The notes under the pieces were generated by a model. The model saw only the letters and a program-made list of their open reading frames with translations, was not told the origin of the DNA and did not search any database. This document shows positions 48,178 to 57,776 of a stretch of 64,000 nucleotides of DNA, piece by piece. The DNA is taken from the NCBI RefSeq assembly GCF_000373585.1, contig NZ_KB891892.1, positions 1 through 64,000 of the forward strand. Direction: 5' to 3'. Position 1 is the first letter of the stretch. Every line of letters starts with the position of its first letter. The translations under genes were made by a program, and so were the position numbers. The DNA is from Streptomyces sp. MspMP-M5 (GTDB lineage Bacteria; Actinomycetota; Actinomycetes; Streptomycetales; Streptomycetaceae).

Positions 48178-50298
48178 ATGCCGCGTACGAGCGGGACCGG
48201 ACCGTCACTGCCACCTGAGGACCGCACGCTCTCGCCCTTCACGGGATACGGTCGCGCGCACTGGCTGGCCCTCGCCGACCGGTTGCTGACGGACGCGCAC
48301 CGGTTCGCCTCGCCGTCCGGCGCACGCCTCGTGCTGCCCGGCAGGCCGTCGTCCTCCGGCACCGATTCCGACCAACTCGAAGGCTTCGCCCGTACGTTCC
48401 TCCTGCTGGCCTTCCGCACCGCGGGCTGCGCAGGACAGGCGCCTGCCGGCCTGCTCCAGCGCTACGCGGCGGGCATCGGCGCCGGCACCGACCCCGGACA
48501 TTCCGAGGCGTGGCCGGCACTCGGCCAGGAGTGCCGGCAGACCCTCGTCGAGGCGTGCTCCCTGGCCCTGGGGCTGCACCTGACGCGGCCGTGGTTGTGG
48601 GATCAGCTGCCGGACGGGGTGCAGGAGCGGGTCGTCACGTGGTTGCAGGGTGCCTGGGGGCTGCGGATACCCGACAACAACTGGCACATGTTCCGGGTGA
48701 TCGTCGGCGAGTTCCTGGCGAGTGTCGGAGCCGCCCACGACCGCGCCGCGATGGACGACGACCTGGCACGTATCGAGCAGTTCTACGTCGGCGACGGCTG
48801 GTACCGCGATGGCGGCGACGCCCGCACCGCCGACAACTTCGACCACTACAACGGCTGGGCCCTGCACACCTACCCCCTCCTGTGGTCCTCGATGGCCGGC
48901 GAGCGTGCCACGGATCGAATGGATCGAACGACCCTCAAGGCGCGACTGCGGCGCTTCCTCACCGACTACGCGCTGTTCTTCGGCGCGGACGGCGCCCCCG
49001 TGCACCAGGGCCGCTCGCTGATCTACCGGTTCGCGGCGGCCACCGCCCCGTGGCTGGGCGCACTGGTCGACGCGACCCCGCTCGGACCGGGCCAGACCCG
49101 GCGACTGGCCAGTGGTGCCCTGCGGCACTTCACCGACCGCGGTTTCCGTGACCGGAACGGCATCCCCACCCTCGGCTGGTACGGGCCGTACCCACCACTG
49201 GTGCAGGGTTACTCCGGCCCGGCGTCCCCGTACTGGCTCGCCAAGGCATTCCTCGGCCTGCTGCTGCCGGCCGACCACCCGTGCTGGACGGAGCCGGAGG
49301 AGCCGCTGCCCGTCGAACGGGGCGACCGGATCCGGGCCCTGCCCGTCCCCGGCTTCCTGATCTCGGCGACCCGCGCGGACGGCGTGGTGCGGCTCCTCAA
49401 CCACGGCAGCGACAACTACGCGACGGCCGACGACGGTGGCGACCAGGCGCGGGGCCGCCGGGCGGCAGGCCGTTACACGGCGATCCGGACAACCGGGGAT
49501 CCGCTCTACTCGCGGTTCGCCTACTCCACGGCGACCGGCCCGTGCCACCTGGCCGACGCATCCCCTCGTCTCCTGGCCGACAACCACGTGGCGCTCCACC
49601 ACCCCGAGCTGGGCCTGTCCCGCCGCACGCGCATCCACCGCCTGCACTTCCACGACCACTGTGCCGCGTCCTGGCACCAACCTGCCTGGCATCGACCAGC
49701 GCGGCAGCATCTCGCTCGCCAAGAAGTTCGAGCGGACCGGCATGACTGGACAGACACCGAGGCCCGGATCGAGACCGCGAGCGTGGTCTGGGGCGCGTTC
49801 GAACTGCGCGCCCATCTCGTCGATGCGCCCCCGTACCTGCCGCTGCACGACAGCGGGTGGCAGCTCGCGGGGGACCGGCCCCCGCGCGTCCGGTTCGTCG
49901 ACCACCGGGCCGAAGCCGCCGCCGACAACGGCCTGACCAGCACATTCGTCTCCCTCGCCGGCCATACGCGGCTCGACGTGGCGACCGCGGAGGGCACCAG
50001 CGCCTTCGGCCGGTACACCGCCGTCCCGTATGCCGTCGGCCGGCGCGCGACGGCCCGGACTGTGCACGTCGCCCTGGTCGGTCTCACCGGCCGTGGCGCG
50101 GACCCCATGCCTCCGGTCGTACGATGCACCGTCGAGGGGACCACCGTCATCGCCGGTTTTCCCGGCGGTACTTGGGTGGTGGTGGCGCTCGGCGCGGAGC
50201 CGGCACGTTCGCCGACGGTGGGCGGGGTGCCGCTGACCGGGCCGGTGCGGTACGCCCGGGTTTCCCCGGATGAGGAACCGGTGATCGTTCGCGACTGA
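48178..50298 (+). CDS. DUF2264 domain protein
   Basis: A 706-aa protein of the DUF2264 family; the N-terminal half (to about residue 410) is an alpha-toroid similar in kind to glycoside hydrolase/lyase barrels: DNNWHMFRVIVGEFL, GWYRDGGDARTADNFDHYNG, QGRSLIYRFAAATAPWLGAL, YGPYPPLVQGYSGPASPYW. The C-terminal part is beta-rich. Conserved Asp/Tyr/His residues suggest an unsaturated-glucuronyl or polysaccharide-processing enzyme, but no function is established for the family. No signal peptide is seen. AAGGAG precedes ATG 48178. A His/Arg-rich segment near residue 490-520 (HQPAWHRPARQHLARQ) looks unlike the surrounding sequence and could mark a compensated frameshift. Confidence 0.87.
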   Translation: MPRTSGTGPSLPPEDRTLSPFTGYGRAHWLALADRLLTDAHRFASPSGARLVLPGRPSSSGTDSDQLEGFARTFLLLAFRTAGCAGQAPAGLLQRYAAGIGAGTDPGHSEAWPALGQECRQTLVEACSLALGLHLTRPWLWDQLPDGVQERVVTWLQGAWGLRIPDNNWHMFRVIVGEFLASVGAAHDRAAMDDDLARIEQFYVGDGWYRDGGDARTADNFDHYNGWALHTYPLLWSSMAGERATDRMDRTTLKARLRRFLTDYALFFGADGAPVHQGRSLIYRFAAATAPWLGALVDATPLGPGQTRRLASGALRHFTDRGFRDRNGIPTLGWYGPYPPLVQGYSGPASPYWLAKAFLGLLLPADHPCWTEPEEPLPVERGDRIRALPVPGFLISATRADGVVRLLNHGSDNYATADDGGDQARGRRAAGRYTAIRTTGDPLYSRFAYSTATGPCHLADASPRLLADNHVALHHPELGLSRRTRIHRLHFHDHCAASWHQPAWHRPARQHLARQEVRADRHDWTDTEARIETASVVWGAFELRAHLVDAPPYLPLHDSGWQLAGDRPPRVRFVDHRAEAAADNGLTSTFVSLAGHTRLDVATAEGTSAFGRYTAVPYAVGRRATARTVHVALVGLTGRGADPMPPVVRCTVEGTTVIAGFPGGTWVVVALGAEPARSPTVGGVPLTGPVRYARVSPDEEPVIVRD

Positions 50299-50534
50299 GG
50301 CCGGTGTCACCGCATGCACAAAGGTAATCAATTCATGGCCAGGCTTTTACAAACTGGTTGAAAGTATGTGCCACGCGGGTGAAGGTTCTGGACAAGTATG
50401 TTCTGGGATCGAAATGGACGCGCCCGGGTATCGGGTGCGTCTCGGAGTGCGGGCGGCGGATTGCGTGGCCGACCGTCGCCCGTACGATGCCGGAACTCCG
50501 TCCATTCGCACCTCATCCGGAAGGCCACCGCGGA

Positions 50535-51485
50535 ATGCCCGTCTTCAGACGCCGCAAAGGCAGCCGTCCCCGCATGCTCCCCGAACTCGACGACGCCGCC
50601 CTGGGACAGGTCAGGCGACGCGTCGAGACCTGCTGGGACCGCGGTTCGCTCGACACGCCTGTCATGGCCCTGATGGCGGACGTGCTCAGCGACGTCGGCG
50701 ACGACTGGGATCGCAAAGCGCACCGTCTGCGCGTCCTGGCCGCGGCCGCGGGACGGGCCCTGCCCGGCATCTGGCGCGAGCACAACCCGCACAACCAGGA
50801 CGCCCTGCTGCTGCATGCCTGGTCGGACCTGCTGCAGGCCCGCCAGGAAGGCTCCGCCGTCGACCTGGACGCCGCCCGGCAGACCTGCCACCGCGCGGCC
50901 GAACTCCTGCCCGCCGACCCCACGCCTTGGACCCTGCATCTGGCCATCCTCCGCCTGGAGCGCCGCCCGTCCGCCGAACTGGCCGCGATCTGGCGCGAGA
51001 TCAAGGCCCGCGACCCGTGGAACCGGGAGGCCCACCTCCAGGCACTGGGCTACCTCTCGCCGGACGAGTGCGGCTCCAGCAGCCAGGTCCTCGACCTGCT
51101 CGACAGCGTCCGCTCCGCGATGCCCACCAACGCTCCCGCGGCCGGCCTGGAACTCACCGCCCTGGTCCGCAACCACCAGCGGACCATGGGCCCCGGAGGG
51201 GTCACGGCGCTTGGCGCGGGCGAGTTCTGGCGCCGGCACGACGCCGTGACGGTGCTCGACCACGCGGCGCACTACTGGCCGAGCCAGGGCTTCCTCCATC
51301 ATGCGCAGGCACTCGCCGACCTGAACCTGCTGGCGTATGCGCTGATGAAGGCGGCGCGCCCCGGCGAGGCCGCGAACGTGCTGCGCGCCACCGGCGGTGT
51401 GGGGACGCCCTGGCCGTGGAACGCGGAGGGCGAGCCGCTGGAGCGGTTCTCCCACTACTACGCCCGCGCCCGGGAAAGCGAGTGA
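50535..51485 (+). CDS. Uncharacterised helical (TPR-like) protein
   Basis: A 316-aa soluble protein with a basic N-terminus (MPVFRRRKGSRPRML) followed by repeated helical pairs resembling TPR modules (ARQTCHRAAELLPADPTPW, HLAILRLERRPSAELAAIW, RDPWNREAHLQALGYLSPDE). No catalytic motif is seen. This type is common in Streptomyces. An upstream in-frame start at 50358 exists but the added 59 residues are low quality. Function unknown; likely protein-protein interaction. Confidence 0.8.
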   Translation: MPVFRRRKGSRPRMLPELDDAALGQVRRRVETCWDRGSLDTPVMALMADVLSDVGDDWDRKAHRLRVLAAAAGRALPGIWREHNPHNQDALLLHAWSDLLQARQEGSAVDLDAARQTCHRAAELLPADPTPWTLHLAILRLERRPSAELAAIWREIKARDPWNREAHLQALGYLSPDECGSSSQVLDLLDSVRSAMPTNAPAAGLELTALVRNHQRTMGPGGVTALGAGEFWRRHDAVTVLDHAAHYWPSQGFLHHAQALADLNLLAYALMKAARPGEAANVLRATGGVGTPWPWNAEGEPLERFSHYYARARESE

Positions 51486-51537
51486 CGAAGGCCGGTGGGG
51501 TGCGTCAACGTGGCAGTCGCCCGGCGGCGTTGAGGTA

Positions 51538-51564
51538 GCGCGGCCGGCGCGGCCGGCGCGGCCG
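51538..51564. repeat. Three tandem 9-bp GCGCGGCCG repeats
   Basis: Perfect direct repeats at 51538-51546, 51547-51555 and 51556-51564 in the intergenic region between the TPR-like gene and the following small secreted-protein gene. Probably a slippage tract. Confidence 0.7.
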
Positions 51565-51766
51565 GCGCAGGTTTCGCCGGTGAGCGGCGTCCGCCTCGAT
51601 GACGCCGTATGCCGTCGCTCGCCACTGAGGCGCACGCCGCCACGGTGGGGTCACGCATACGACACATAGCCGGAACGAGTGGAATAACCGACTCTTTCCC
51701 GTGTCTCCCGAATGTCCCGATCTCTCCCAGGGGAATTTCTTCTCGGAAGAGCGTTGGGAGATCCGC

Positions 51767-52210
51767 ATGCGTCACACCGTCGACACCGGCCGCTCCGCGG
51801 CGTCCGGCGGTCGCCGCATGCTGTTTTTCCTGGGGCTGCTCGCCCTGCTGTTCGCTGCGCTCACCACCGGCTACGCCGACGCGGCGGACGTCCGGGCCGG
51901 CCGGTGCCCCACCCGCGTCGACGCTCCGTCCGTCACCAGTGCCGCGGACCGGATCTGCGACACCACGAGTCATGTGCTGACATCGACGGAGGGCATCGCT
52001 CACCACCATCCGGGCAACGGCTTCCGGCGGTTGTGCCATGCCACCGCCTGCCATCTGCGTCACCACGTGCCGTCCGGGCCGAACGGCAAGGCCCTGCGGG
52101 AATCCCATGTCGAAGAGCCCCTGGCCGCACCGGGACGCGCCGCTTTCTGGGCCGCCCTCCCGTCTGCCGCCACCGGCCTGCCCGCGCGGGTGACCGTTCT
52201 GCGCTGCTGA
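51767..52210 (+). CDS. Small membrane-anchored or secreted protein
   Basis: A 147-aa protein with a basic head (RSAASGGRR) and a strong hydrophobic segment (MLFFLGLLALLFAALTTGYA, about residues 18-37), then a His-rich exterior part with four Cys (GRCPTR, DRICDTTS, RLCHATACHLRHH). No family recognised. GGGAG 6 nt before ATG 51767 supports the start. A short coding region of similar style follows at 52326. Confidence 0.6.
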   Translation: MRHTVDTGRSAASGGRRMLFFLGLLALLFAALTTGYADAADVRAGRCPTRVDAPSVTSAADRICDTTSHVLTSTEGIAHHHPGNGFRRLCHATACHLRHHVPSGPNGKALRESHVEEPLAAPGRAAFWAALPSAATGLPARVTVLRC

Positions 52211-52325
52211 GCGCGCCCGGCCGCGTACCACCATTCCCCGCGCGCCCCCGCACCACAGGGCCGAAGGGGAGGTCGCGGCCTGCCGCAGCAGCGTCCACGA
52301 CATCCCGCACCGCAGGAGTTCCGGC

Positions 52326-52661
52326 ATGCCCGCCGACGTCTTCGCCGCCCTCGCCGCCCTCGTACGCGCCGAGGCCCACCGCACCGCACCCCGACCCGAG
52401 CCACGCCCACCGGCCGCCACCGCACCGACCGACCCGTGCACGTCACAGGACGCGTCCACACCACAGGATCCGTCCACACCACAGGATTCGCCCGTCTCCG
52501 TCTCCGTGCCCGCGCAGCCCGCATCACCACCGGCCGGACCGGACGACCCGGCCGTCGCCCCCGCGCTCCCGGCTCCGGTCGGCGGTGCGGAGGCGCCGCA
52601 GCAGTTCCGTGTCGGGCGGTCGGGCGGTAGGTGGTGGGGGCGCCGCCGTGGGGGAAGGTGA
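52326..52661 (+). CDS. Small Pro/Ala-rich hypothetical protein
   Basis: A 111-aa ORF with a good ribosome site (AGGAG, 7-nt spacing) and an N-terminal helix (ADVFAALAALVRAEAHRTA) followed by a low-complexity Pro/Ser/Thr tail with an internal SQDASTPQDPSTPQDS repeat encoded by a DNA repeat near 52442-52490, and a basic end. Could be a real small protein with a disordered tail; codon use is ambiguous. Confidence 0.45.
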   Translation: MPADVFAALAALVRAEAHRTAPRPEPRPPAATAPTDPCTSQDASTPQDPSTPQDSPVSVSVPAQPASPPAGPDDPAVAPALPAPVGGAEAPQQFRVGRSGGRWWGRRRGGR

Positions 52662-52867
52662 GCGCCTCCGTGGCTGACGGCTGGACATTTCGACTGCCCG
52701 GGAGGGAACTGCCGTTACCAGGGCGAGGGTTGGGCGCCGACGGGCGTTGTCAGTGCGCTGTGTCACGATCGTAGACGTCGGGTCGGTGCGTACGGACCGC
52801 TGCGCAGCAGGCCCGCGCGCAGACACCGCATTCCCGCCCGTCCACACCGCCGTGAAGGGACCCGACC

Positions 52868-55477
52868 GTGAGCGACAGCTCCCGCTCCGCGCTTCGTCTC
52901 GCGTTGCGCCTCGCCGATCCGGCCACCGCCGACGCGCTTGCCGAGCGCATGCGGCCGCAGCTGTTGGCCCTGCTCTCCGACCGGTTGGGCCTCCCTCGGG
53001 AGTTGGTGGGCGAACTCCTCGGTGGGGAGGATGCCGGACGGCTGCGGGCGCTCCTGGAGGAGGACCCGGTCGAATGGCTCGCCACGGCGGCTGGGACGGG
53101 AGATCCGGTCCTCGGCCCGGCGCTGTGGCGTGCGGAATACCGCGACGACGACGGGAGCAAGAACCGCGCGGTGGAGGAGGCGCCGGGGCTGCTGGCGATC
53201 CTGCTGGAGGCCGCCGACTTCATGGATGATCGCTGGTACGCCGAAGACGGCCTGCTCAACATGGTCTACGAAGCCGAGGGGGCCATGATGGTCCCCGCCC
53301 TGACCAGTGGGGCCGCAGGGCTCTCCATGGATCTCCTCGCCGCTTTCAACCCGTACCTCCCGCCGCCGGCCGTCGTCGACGCCTGTCTGAGCCTGTTCGC
53401 CCTCTGGGGCACCACCGCGGCCCTTGAGGAATTCCTGCGCATGCACGAGGACGTACCGCTGCTCAGCCACTGGCATCCGTGGCTGCCGGACATGCTGCGC
53501 GCCGCCCTCGCGGTCCCCGACCCGGAGACGTACCTCCGGGGGCACCGGGCCACGGAGGAGTGGACCGACCCGGAGCACCTGTACGCCTTGGCGAGGGTGC
53601 GCTGCGGATGCCCTGGCCTCACAGCCAGGCCCGACGGCCTGGACTGGGCGCTGATCCGGCGGGAGCACGAGCGCCTGTCCTTCCACCGGGACAACCTCCC
53701 TGCGGACGACACCGGCCGGGCGGTCACCCCGCTGCTCCTGCTCACCCAGTGGGAGGGGTGTCCCGCCCATCTGCTGTGGGAGAGCTTCCGGGCCGATCCG
53801 GTCGAGACCGCCAAGTACGCCGCGGAGCTCCCGTTCGAGGCGTTCACGGTGTTGTGGACCGACCGCGAGGAGCGCAACGGGGTGTTGTACCACGCCCTGG
53901 AGCGCGGCATCCTCGCTGGGCGGCTGCCCGTGAAGCGGGTGCTGGCCGAGGTGGGTCCGGCCGAGGCGGTCCTGGCGCATCTCCCGCTCGACCACGGCCC
54001 GACCAGGAAGGCACTCACGGATCTGCTGGACGCGCTCGGCCCGGACCCCGTCAACTGGCTGACGTTCTATGCCCGGCTGAGCACGGCCTTCGGAAGCGTC
54101 ACTGAACTCGTCGCGGACGTCACCGCGATGGACGCCGCTGCAAGGGACGTCACGGCGACGGAAGCCACCGTGACGAACGTGACCGCCACGGACGCCAACG
54201 CGACCGATGCCCGCATGCAGCGTCACAAGAGTTGGCCACGGCCGGCCCCGGCGCAGTTCCCGGCCGAGCAACCCGACGGTGCCCGGTCGGCCTACCTCAA
54301 GGCACTGGCGTGCGCCTCCGAGGAGGCCCAACTCGCCGTCGTGCCCCACTTCGACGAGCGGGCCGTGCAGCACCTCCTCGTCTTCGGCAACCCGTCCCCG
54401 GCGGTCCGCGAGACGGTGGTGGCCGCCCACGGCCCCTCCGCCCAGGTGGCGATGGCCGGCAGCCGCGCTCTCTCCGAGGAGAAGGTGCGCTCTCTCCTGG
54501 ATCTCGACGAGCCGGCGGTGGACGCCATGTTGTTCCGGTTCGGCCCCCTCGACCGGACCGAACACGAGCGGCTGCTGGCCGGCCGCCTGCGGGCCGGCGG
54601 CAGTCGGGAAACGGTCTCCGGGGAACTGCTCGCGGCCCTGGACGACCCCGACGCCGTCTACGACCGCGCCCAGTTGGCGGCCGGTCTGGGGTCAGGGGAT
54701 CTCGGGGTGGCCCACAGGGTCCTGGCGCGGCTGCGGCCGCTCCATCTGCCGGCCTCGCGGCTGCGGCTGCTGGTCGCCGTCTGGGAGCGCGGCGGGCCCG
54801 ACGCGGTCCGCGAGATCCTGGCGACGGACCACCTCCCGACCGCCCTCCGGGACCGCACGGAGCGGCAGTTGGCGTCGCCACACGGCCTGGCGGAGCTGCG
54901 CTCCCAGCTCGCCGAGGCGGAGTCGCCGGCGGCGCTGCTGGCGTATCTCACCGAGCCGGCCGGCCGGCCCCGGGAGCGTTTGCAGCAGCTCCGCGGTGAG
55001 GGGGTCATGCCACCCTGGCAGGCGCTCGGCGCGGCGCGCGACGCCGGGACGCTCCCCGACGAACTGCTCGACGCCCTGGTGGAGCTTCCCGACTGCCCCC
55101 GGGCGCTGTTGCTGGCCGCGTTGGAGAAGACGCCGGTGTGCGGAGCGGACTGGATACGTGCCGCGCTCGTCGGCGGCCGGCTCACCCACACCGACGTCCT
55201 CATGCATGCGGCTCCCGCCCGCGCCGCCCTGCACACCCTCCAGCAGTACCCCGACGAGCGGCCCGGCGCCGCGCCCCACGAAGACGCGTCCCACGGCGAC
55301 GAGCGTCACGACGCCGGCCCGCAGCCGGTGTGCGTCCAGGCAGAGCTGCTCACCCGAGAGCATCTGGGGACAGACATCGATGCCTGGGGCCGCTGCCTCC
55401 AACTGCTGCCGACTTTCGTGGGGACTCTCCCCGAACTCCTGGCGACGGCCAACGCCCCTATGCCCCAGGGGATATGA
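52868..55477 (+). CDS. Large uncharacterised helical protein (869 aa)
   Basis: An 869-aa soluble protein, almost wholly alpha-helical, with Leu/Ala-rich repeats suggesting a HEAT/ARM-like scaffold, especially in the C-terminal half (VRETVVAAHGPSAQVAMAGS, VRSLLDLDEPAVDAMLFRFG). A Thr/Ala/Asp low-complexity spacer (about residues 420-445, DVTATEATVTNVTATDA) separates the N- and C-terminal parts. No catalytic motif is visible. Start ATG 52868 follows GGGACC. It probably belongs to a Streptomyces-restricted family; no neighbour fixes its role. Confidence 0.8.
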   Translation: MSDSSRSALRLALRLADPATADALAERMRPQLLALLSDRLGLPRELVGELLGGEDAGRLRALLEEDPVEWLATAAGTGDPVLGPALWRAEYRDDDGSKNRAVEEAPGLLAILLEAADFMDDRWYAEDGLLNMVYEAEGAMMVPALTSGAAGLSMDLLAAFNPYLPPPAVVDACLSLFALWGTTAALEEFLRMHEDVPLLSHWHPWLPDMLRAALAVPDPETYLRGHRATEEWTDPEHLYALARVRCGCPGLTARPDGLDWALIRREHERLSFHRDNLPADDTGRAVTPLLLLTQWEGCPAHLLWESFRADPVETAKYAAELPFEAFTVLWTDREERNGVLYHALERGILAGRLPVKRVLAEVGPAEAVLAHLPLDHGPTRKALTDLLDALGPDPVNWLTFYARLSTAFGSVTELVADVTAMDAAARDVTATEATVTNVTATDANATDARMQRHKSWPRPAPAQFPAEQPDGARSAYLKALACASEEAQLAVVPHFDERAVQHLLVFGNPSPAVRETVVAAHGPSAQVAMAGSRALSEEKVRSLLDLDEPAVDAMLFRFGPLDRTEHERLLAGRLRAGGSRETVSGELLAALDDPDAVYDRAQLAAGLGSGDLGVAHRVLARLRPLHLPASRLRLLVAVWERGGPDAVREILATDHLPTALRDRTERQLASPHGLAELRSQLAEAESPAALLAYLTEPAGRPRERLQQLRGEGVMPPWQALGAARDAGTLPDELLDALVELPDCPRALLLAALEKTPVCGADWIRAALVGGRLTHTDVLMHAAPARAALHTLQQYPDERPGAAPHEDASHGDERHDAGPQPVCVQAELLTREHLGTDIDAWGRCLQLLPTFVGTLPELLATANAPMPQGI

Positions 55478-55486
55478 CCGCCCGGT

Positions 55487-55532
55487 GGCCGCACGGGCGG
55501 CGCAGCGGGCGGTCCGGCCCCGTGGGCGGCCG
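55487..55532. terminator. Possible bidirectional terminator
   Basis: Imperfect pairing of GGCCGCACGGGC (from 55487) with the GCCCCGTGGGCGGCC region up to about 55532, in the short convergent gap between stops at 55477 and 55535. Confidence 0.4.
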
Positions 55533-55534
55533 CC

Positions 55535-57562
55535 TCAGACGAGGCGCCAGGCGACGGCGTACGGCTGGGCGAACTGTGTGATGCGATGCGCGCGGACGAC
55601 GACCTCGGCATCCCCGCTCGGGATGCCGGGCCAGCGGACCTGCTCGATGTTGTTGATCCGGTCGAAGCCGGAGTCCGTGCCCATGTTCCCGTGGCGTTCC
55701 TGTCCGCCCGCGCGGACGATCAGGTCGAGGTCGTTCTGCAGGGCGGGGCCGGGCGGATCCGTCCAGACCAGCGTGATCTTCAGCTCGTGGCCGTCGTCTT
55801 GCGGGACGGTGAGGGCGAAGGTGCGCTCCTCGTCCTGGTCCAGCGCGTCCCCCTCGGTGAAGCCAGCATGGTCACCGGCGTCGGGCAGCACGACGGCCTG
55901 TGCCAGATTGACCAGCCCGAAGCCGGAGTTGTTGTTCGGGGAAGGGCCGGCCTCGGAGGGGTTGTACTGGCCCGGCAGGTCGTCCGCCCCGTTGATCAAC
56001 AGAGCCTTCATCAGTGCCGCGCTCGGATCGGGGGTGCCGTTCTTCACCAGGGCTTCCCGCAGTACCGCCACGCAGCCCGCGACCAGCGGCGTGGCCATGC
56101 TCGTACCGCTGTCGAAGAAGAACGCCGGATCGTCGGAGACTCCGAACACCGTGCTGAACTTGGCCGCACGCGAGTGGGTCGACAGGATCGACGTGCCGGG
56201 GGCGACGACGTCGGGTGCGAAGCGGCCCTCCTGCGTGGGCCCCCGGCTGCTGAACGCCGCCATCCCGGCCGGGTTGTCCGCCTGCCGGTCGTCGTGGATC
56301 GGGTTGACCGGGAAGGAGAACGAGCTCAACTGGCCGTAGGTCAGCGCGATGTCCGGGCGCCGGCTTTCACTGGCGCCGACGGTGATGCAGTTCTTGGCGG
56401 CGGCCGGTCCGCTGACGGAGGCGGGGCTGATCCGGCCGGTCCGGCCCAGATCGCGTCCGGCGTTGCCCGCGGCGAAGCAGATGACGAGGTTCTTGTGGTC
56501 CCAGACCATCTGGTCGATCTCGGCCGACTGCTGGTTGTAGGGCAGCCCCGGCTGGGTCGGCCCCCATGAGTTGGTGTGGACCCGTGCCTCGTCCTCGGTG
56601 TACGGCGGCCCGAACAGGTCCTGCAGATCGGTCGGGATGCCGCCCAGTCCGCCGTTGTCGTCCAGAAGGGACTGCAGCACGAGCGTCGCCTCGGGCGCGG
56701 TGCCGTCGATGGCGCCGCCCATCGACGCGGACTGGCCGCTGCCGAGGACCGAACCGGCCACATGCGTGCCGTGGCCTTCCGGATCGTCGGTCTGGTCCGG
56801 GTCGGTGCGGCCGAGGGCGACCAGGCGCTTGACCCGGCCGTGGAACGCCGGGTGCACGTCCTGGGTGGAACCCTTGTCGAGGCCGGTGTCGGCGATGGCC
56901 ACCACCTGTCCCGCGCCCCGGAACGGCGCGCCGTTGTGGGAGACCCGGGCGTGCAGCAGTGTCCCCGCGACGGAGTTGTAGAGCACCATGGTCGGGACTT
57001 CCTCGACGTGCCGGATGTCGTCCAGGGAGGTCAGCGCGGCGAGGTTCTCCTCCGGCACCGTCATCCGCACCTTCCGGTGTCCGGCTTGGACGTCGCCGAT
57101 GCCGACTCCGCCGGCCTGTGCGATCCGCTCCCGCACCTCGGCGGAGTCGGCATCGACGTCCTGGTGGAGGACGACATCGACGGTACGGGTGCGGGGCTCC
57201 GCCATCTCCAGCGGTTCGGCGAGCACCGCGACGCCCGGCCGCAGTCGGCCCGAGCGCAGCGACGGGGCGAGCTTGAAGCCCTTGAGATAGACATCCGCCC
57301 AGGCCACGAACGGCAGGGCGCGAACGGCCGCCAGATCGGACGGCCGGTATCCGCATAGGTAGGTACTGTCCGGTACGTACTCGTGGATGACCACGCCGAG
57401 TGCCGTCAGCTGGTTCTTCTCCTCCGCGGACGGCACGTGCGTGGTCTGCACAAGCAGATAGTTTGATGCCGAAGCATCCTCCGAGACCAACTCTTCACTG
57501 GCCAGCTCTGCGGACTGGACCAGGGGGTCGATCGTCACGCCATTGATAGTGATGCGAGCCAC
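55535..57562 (-). CDS. Subtilisin-like serine protease (S8, KP-43-like) without signal peptide
   Basis: A 675-aa S8 protease. Catalytic triad Asp225 (VAIADTGLD), His267 (GHGTHVAGS) and Ser488 (DSGTSMATP), with oxyanion Asn in CFAAGNAG. After the catalytic domain is a C-terminal beta-barrel of the KP-43/P-domain-like type (residues about 545-675, ALTVPQDDGHELKITLVWTD). The N-terminal 200 residues form a propeptide-like region but have no hydrophobic signal, so it is either intracellular or uses a non-classical route. GTG 57562 is preferred: GGAG lies 6 nt before, while the upstream TTG 57574 has none. Confidence 0.92.
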   Translation of the reverse strand: MARITINGVTIDPLVQSAELASEELVSEDASASNYLLVQTTHVPSAEEKNQLTALGVVIHEYVPDSTYLCGYRPSDLAAVRALPFVAWADVYLKGFKLAPSLRSGRLRPGVAVLAEPLEMAEPRTRTVDVVLHQDVDADSAEVRERIAQAGGVGIGDVQAGHRKVRMTVPEENLAALTSLDDIRHVEEVPTMVLYNSVAGTLLHARVSHNGAPFRGAGQVVAIADTGLDKGSTQDVHPAFHGRVKRLVALGRTDPDQTDDPEGHGTHVAGSVLGSGQSASMGGAIDGTAPEATLVLQSLLDDNGGLGGIPTDLQDLFGPPYTEDEARVHTNSWGPTQPGLPYNQQSAEIDQMVWDHKNLVICFAAGNAGRDLGRTGRISPASVSGPAAAKNCITVGASESRRPDIALTYGQLSSFSFPVNPIHDDRQADNPAGMAAFSSRGPTQEGRFAPDVVAPGTSILSTHSRAAKFSTVFGVSDDPAFFFDSGTSMATPLVAGCVAVLREALVKNGTPDPSAALMKALLINGADDLPGQYNPSEAGPSPNNNSGFGLVNLAQAVVLPDAGDHAGFTEGDALDQDEERTFALTVPQDDGHELKITLVWTDPPGPALQNDLDLIVRAGGQERHGNMGTDSGFDRINNIEQVRWPGIPSGDAEVVVRAHRITQFAQPYAVAWRLV

Positions 57563-57776
57563 GTCAAGCTCCAATTTTGTGCATGTACAAGTGGCTCCCT
57601 CTTCTCACTATAGAAGCGATAGGGATGGCCGGCTCGGGGGACGAACCCCCACTGGATTCCCGCTTGTCCGTGCCCGATTCAACTTCTTGTCCGGCCCCTT
57701 GTGACGGGGAAATCCACTGGCTGTGACGGGAAATCCCACTGGACAATCGCCGCGGGTCTGCCGGATAGTGCGCCGC

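Noticed and set aside
51505..51768. 87-codon frame on the - strand
   Set aside because: It reads through the 9-bp repeats and the promoter region of the small secreted-protein gene; composition is not protein-like.
57618..57690. Possible tRNA-like segment with GGGGG...CCCCC pairing near a TTCG
   Set aside because: The pairing cannot be extended to acceptor, D and anticodon arms; it is an ordinary GC hairpin before the VOC gene.
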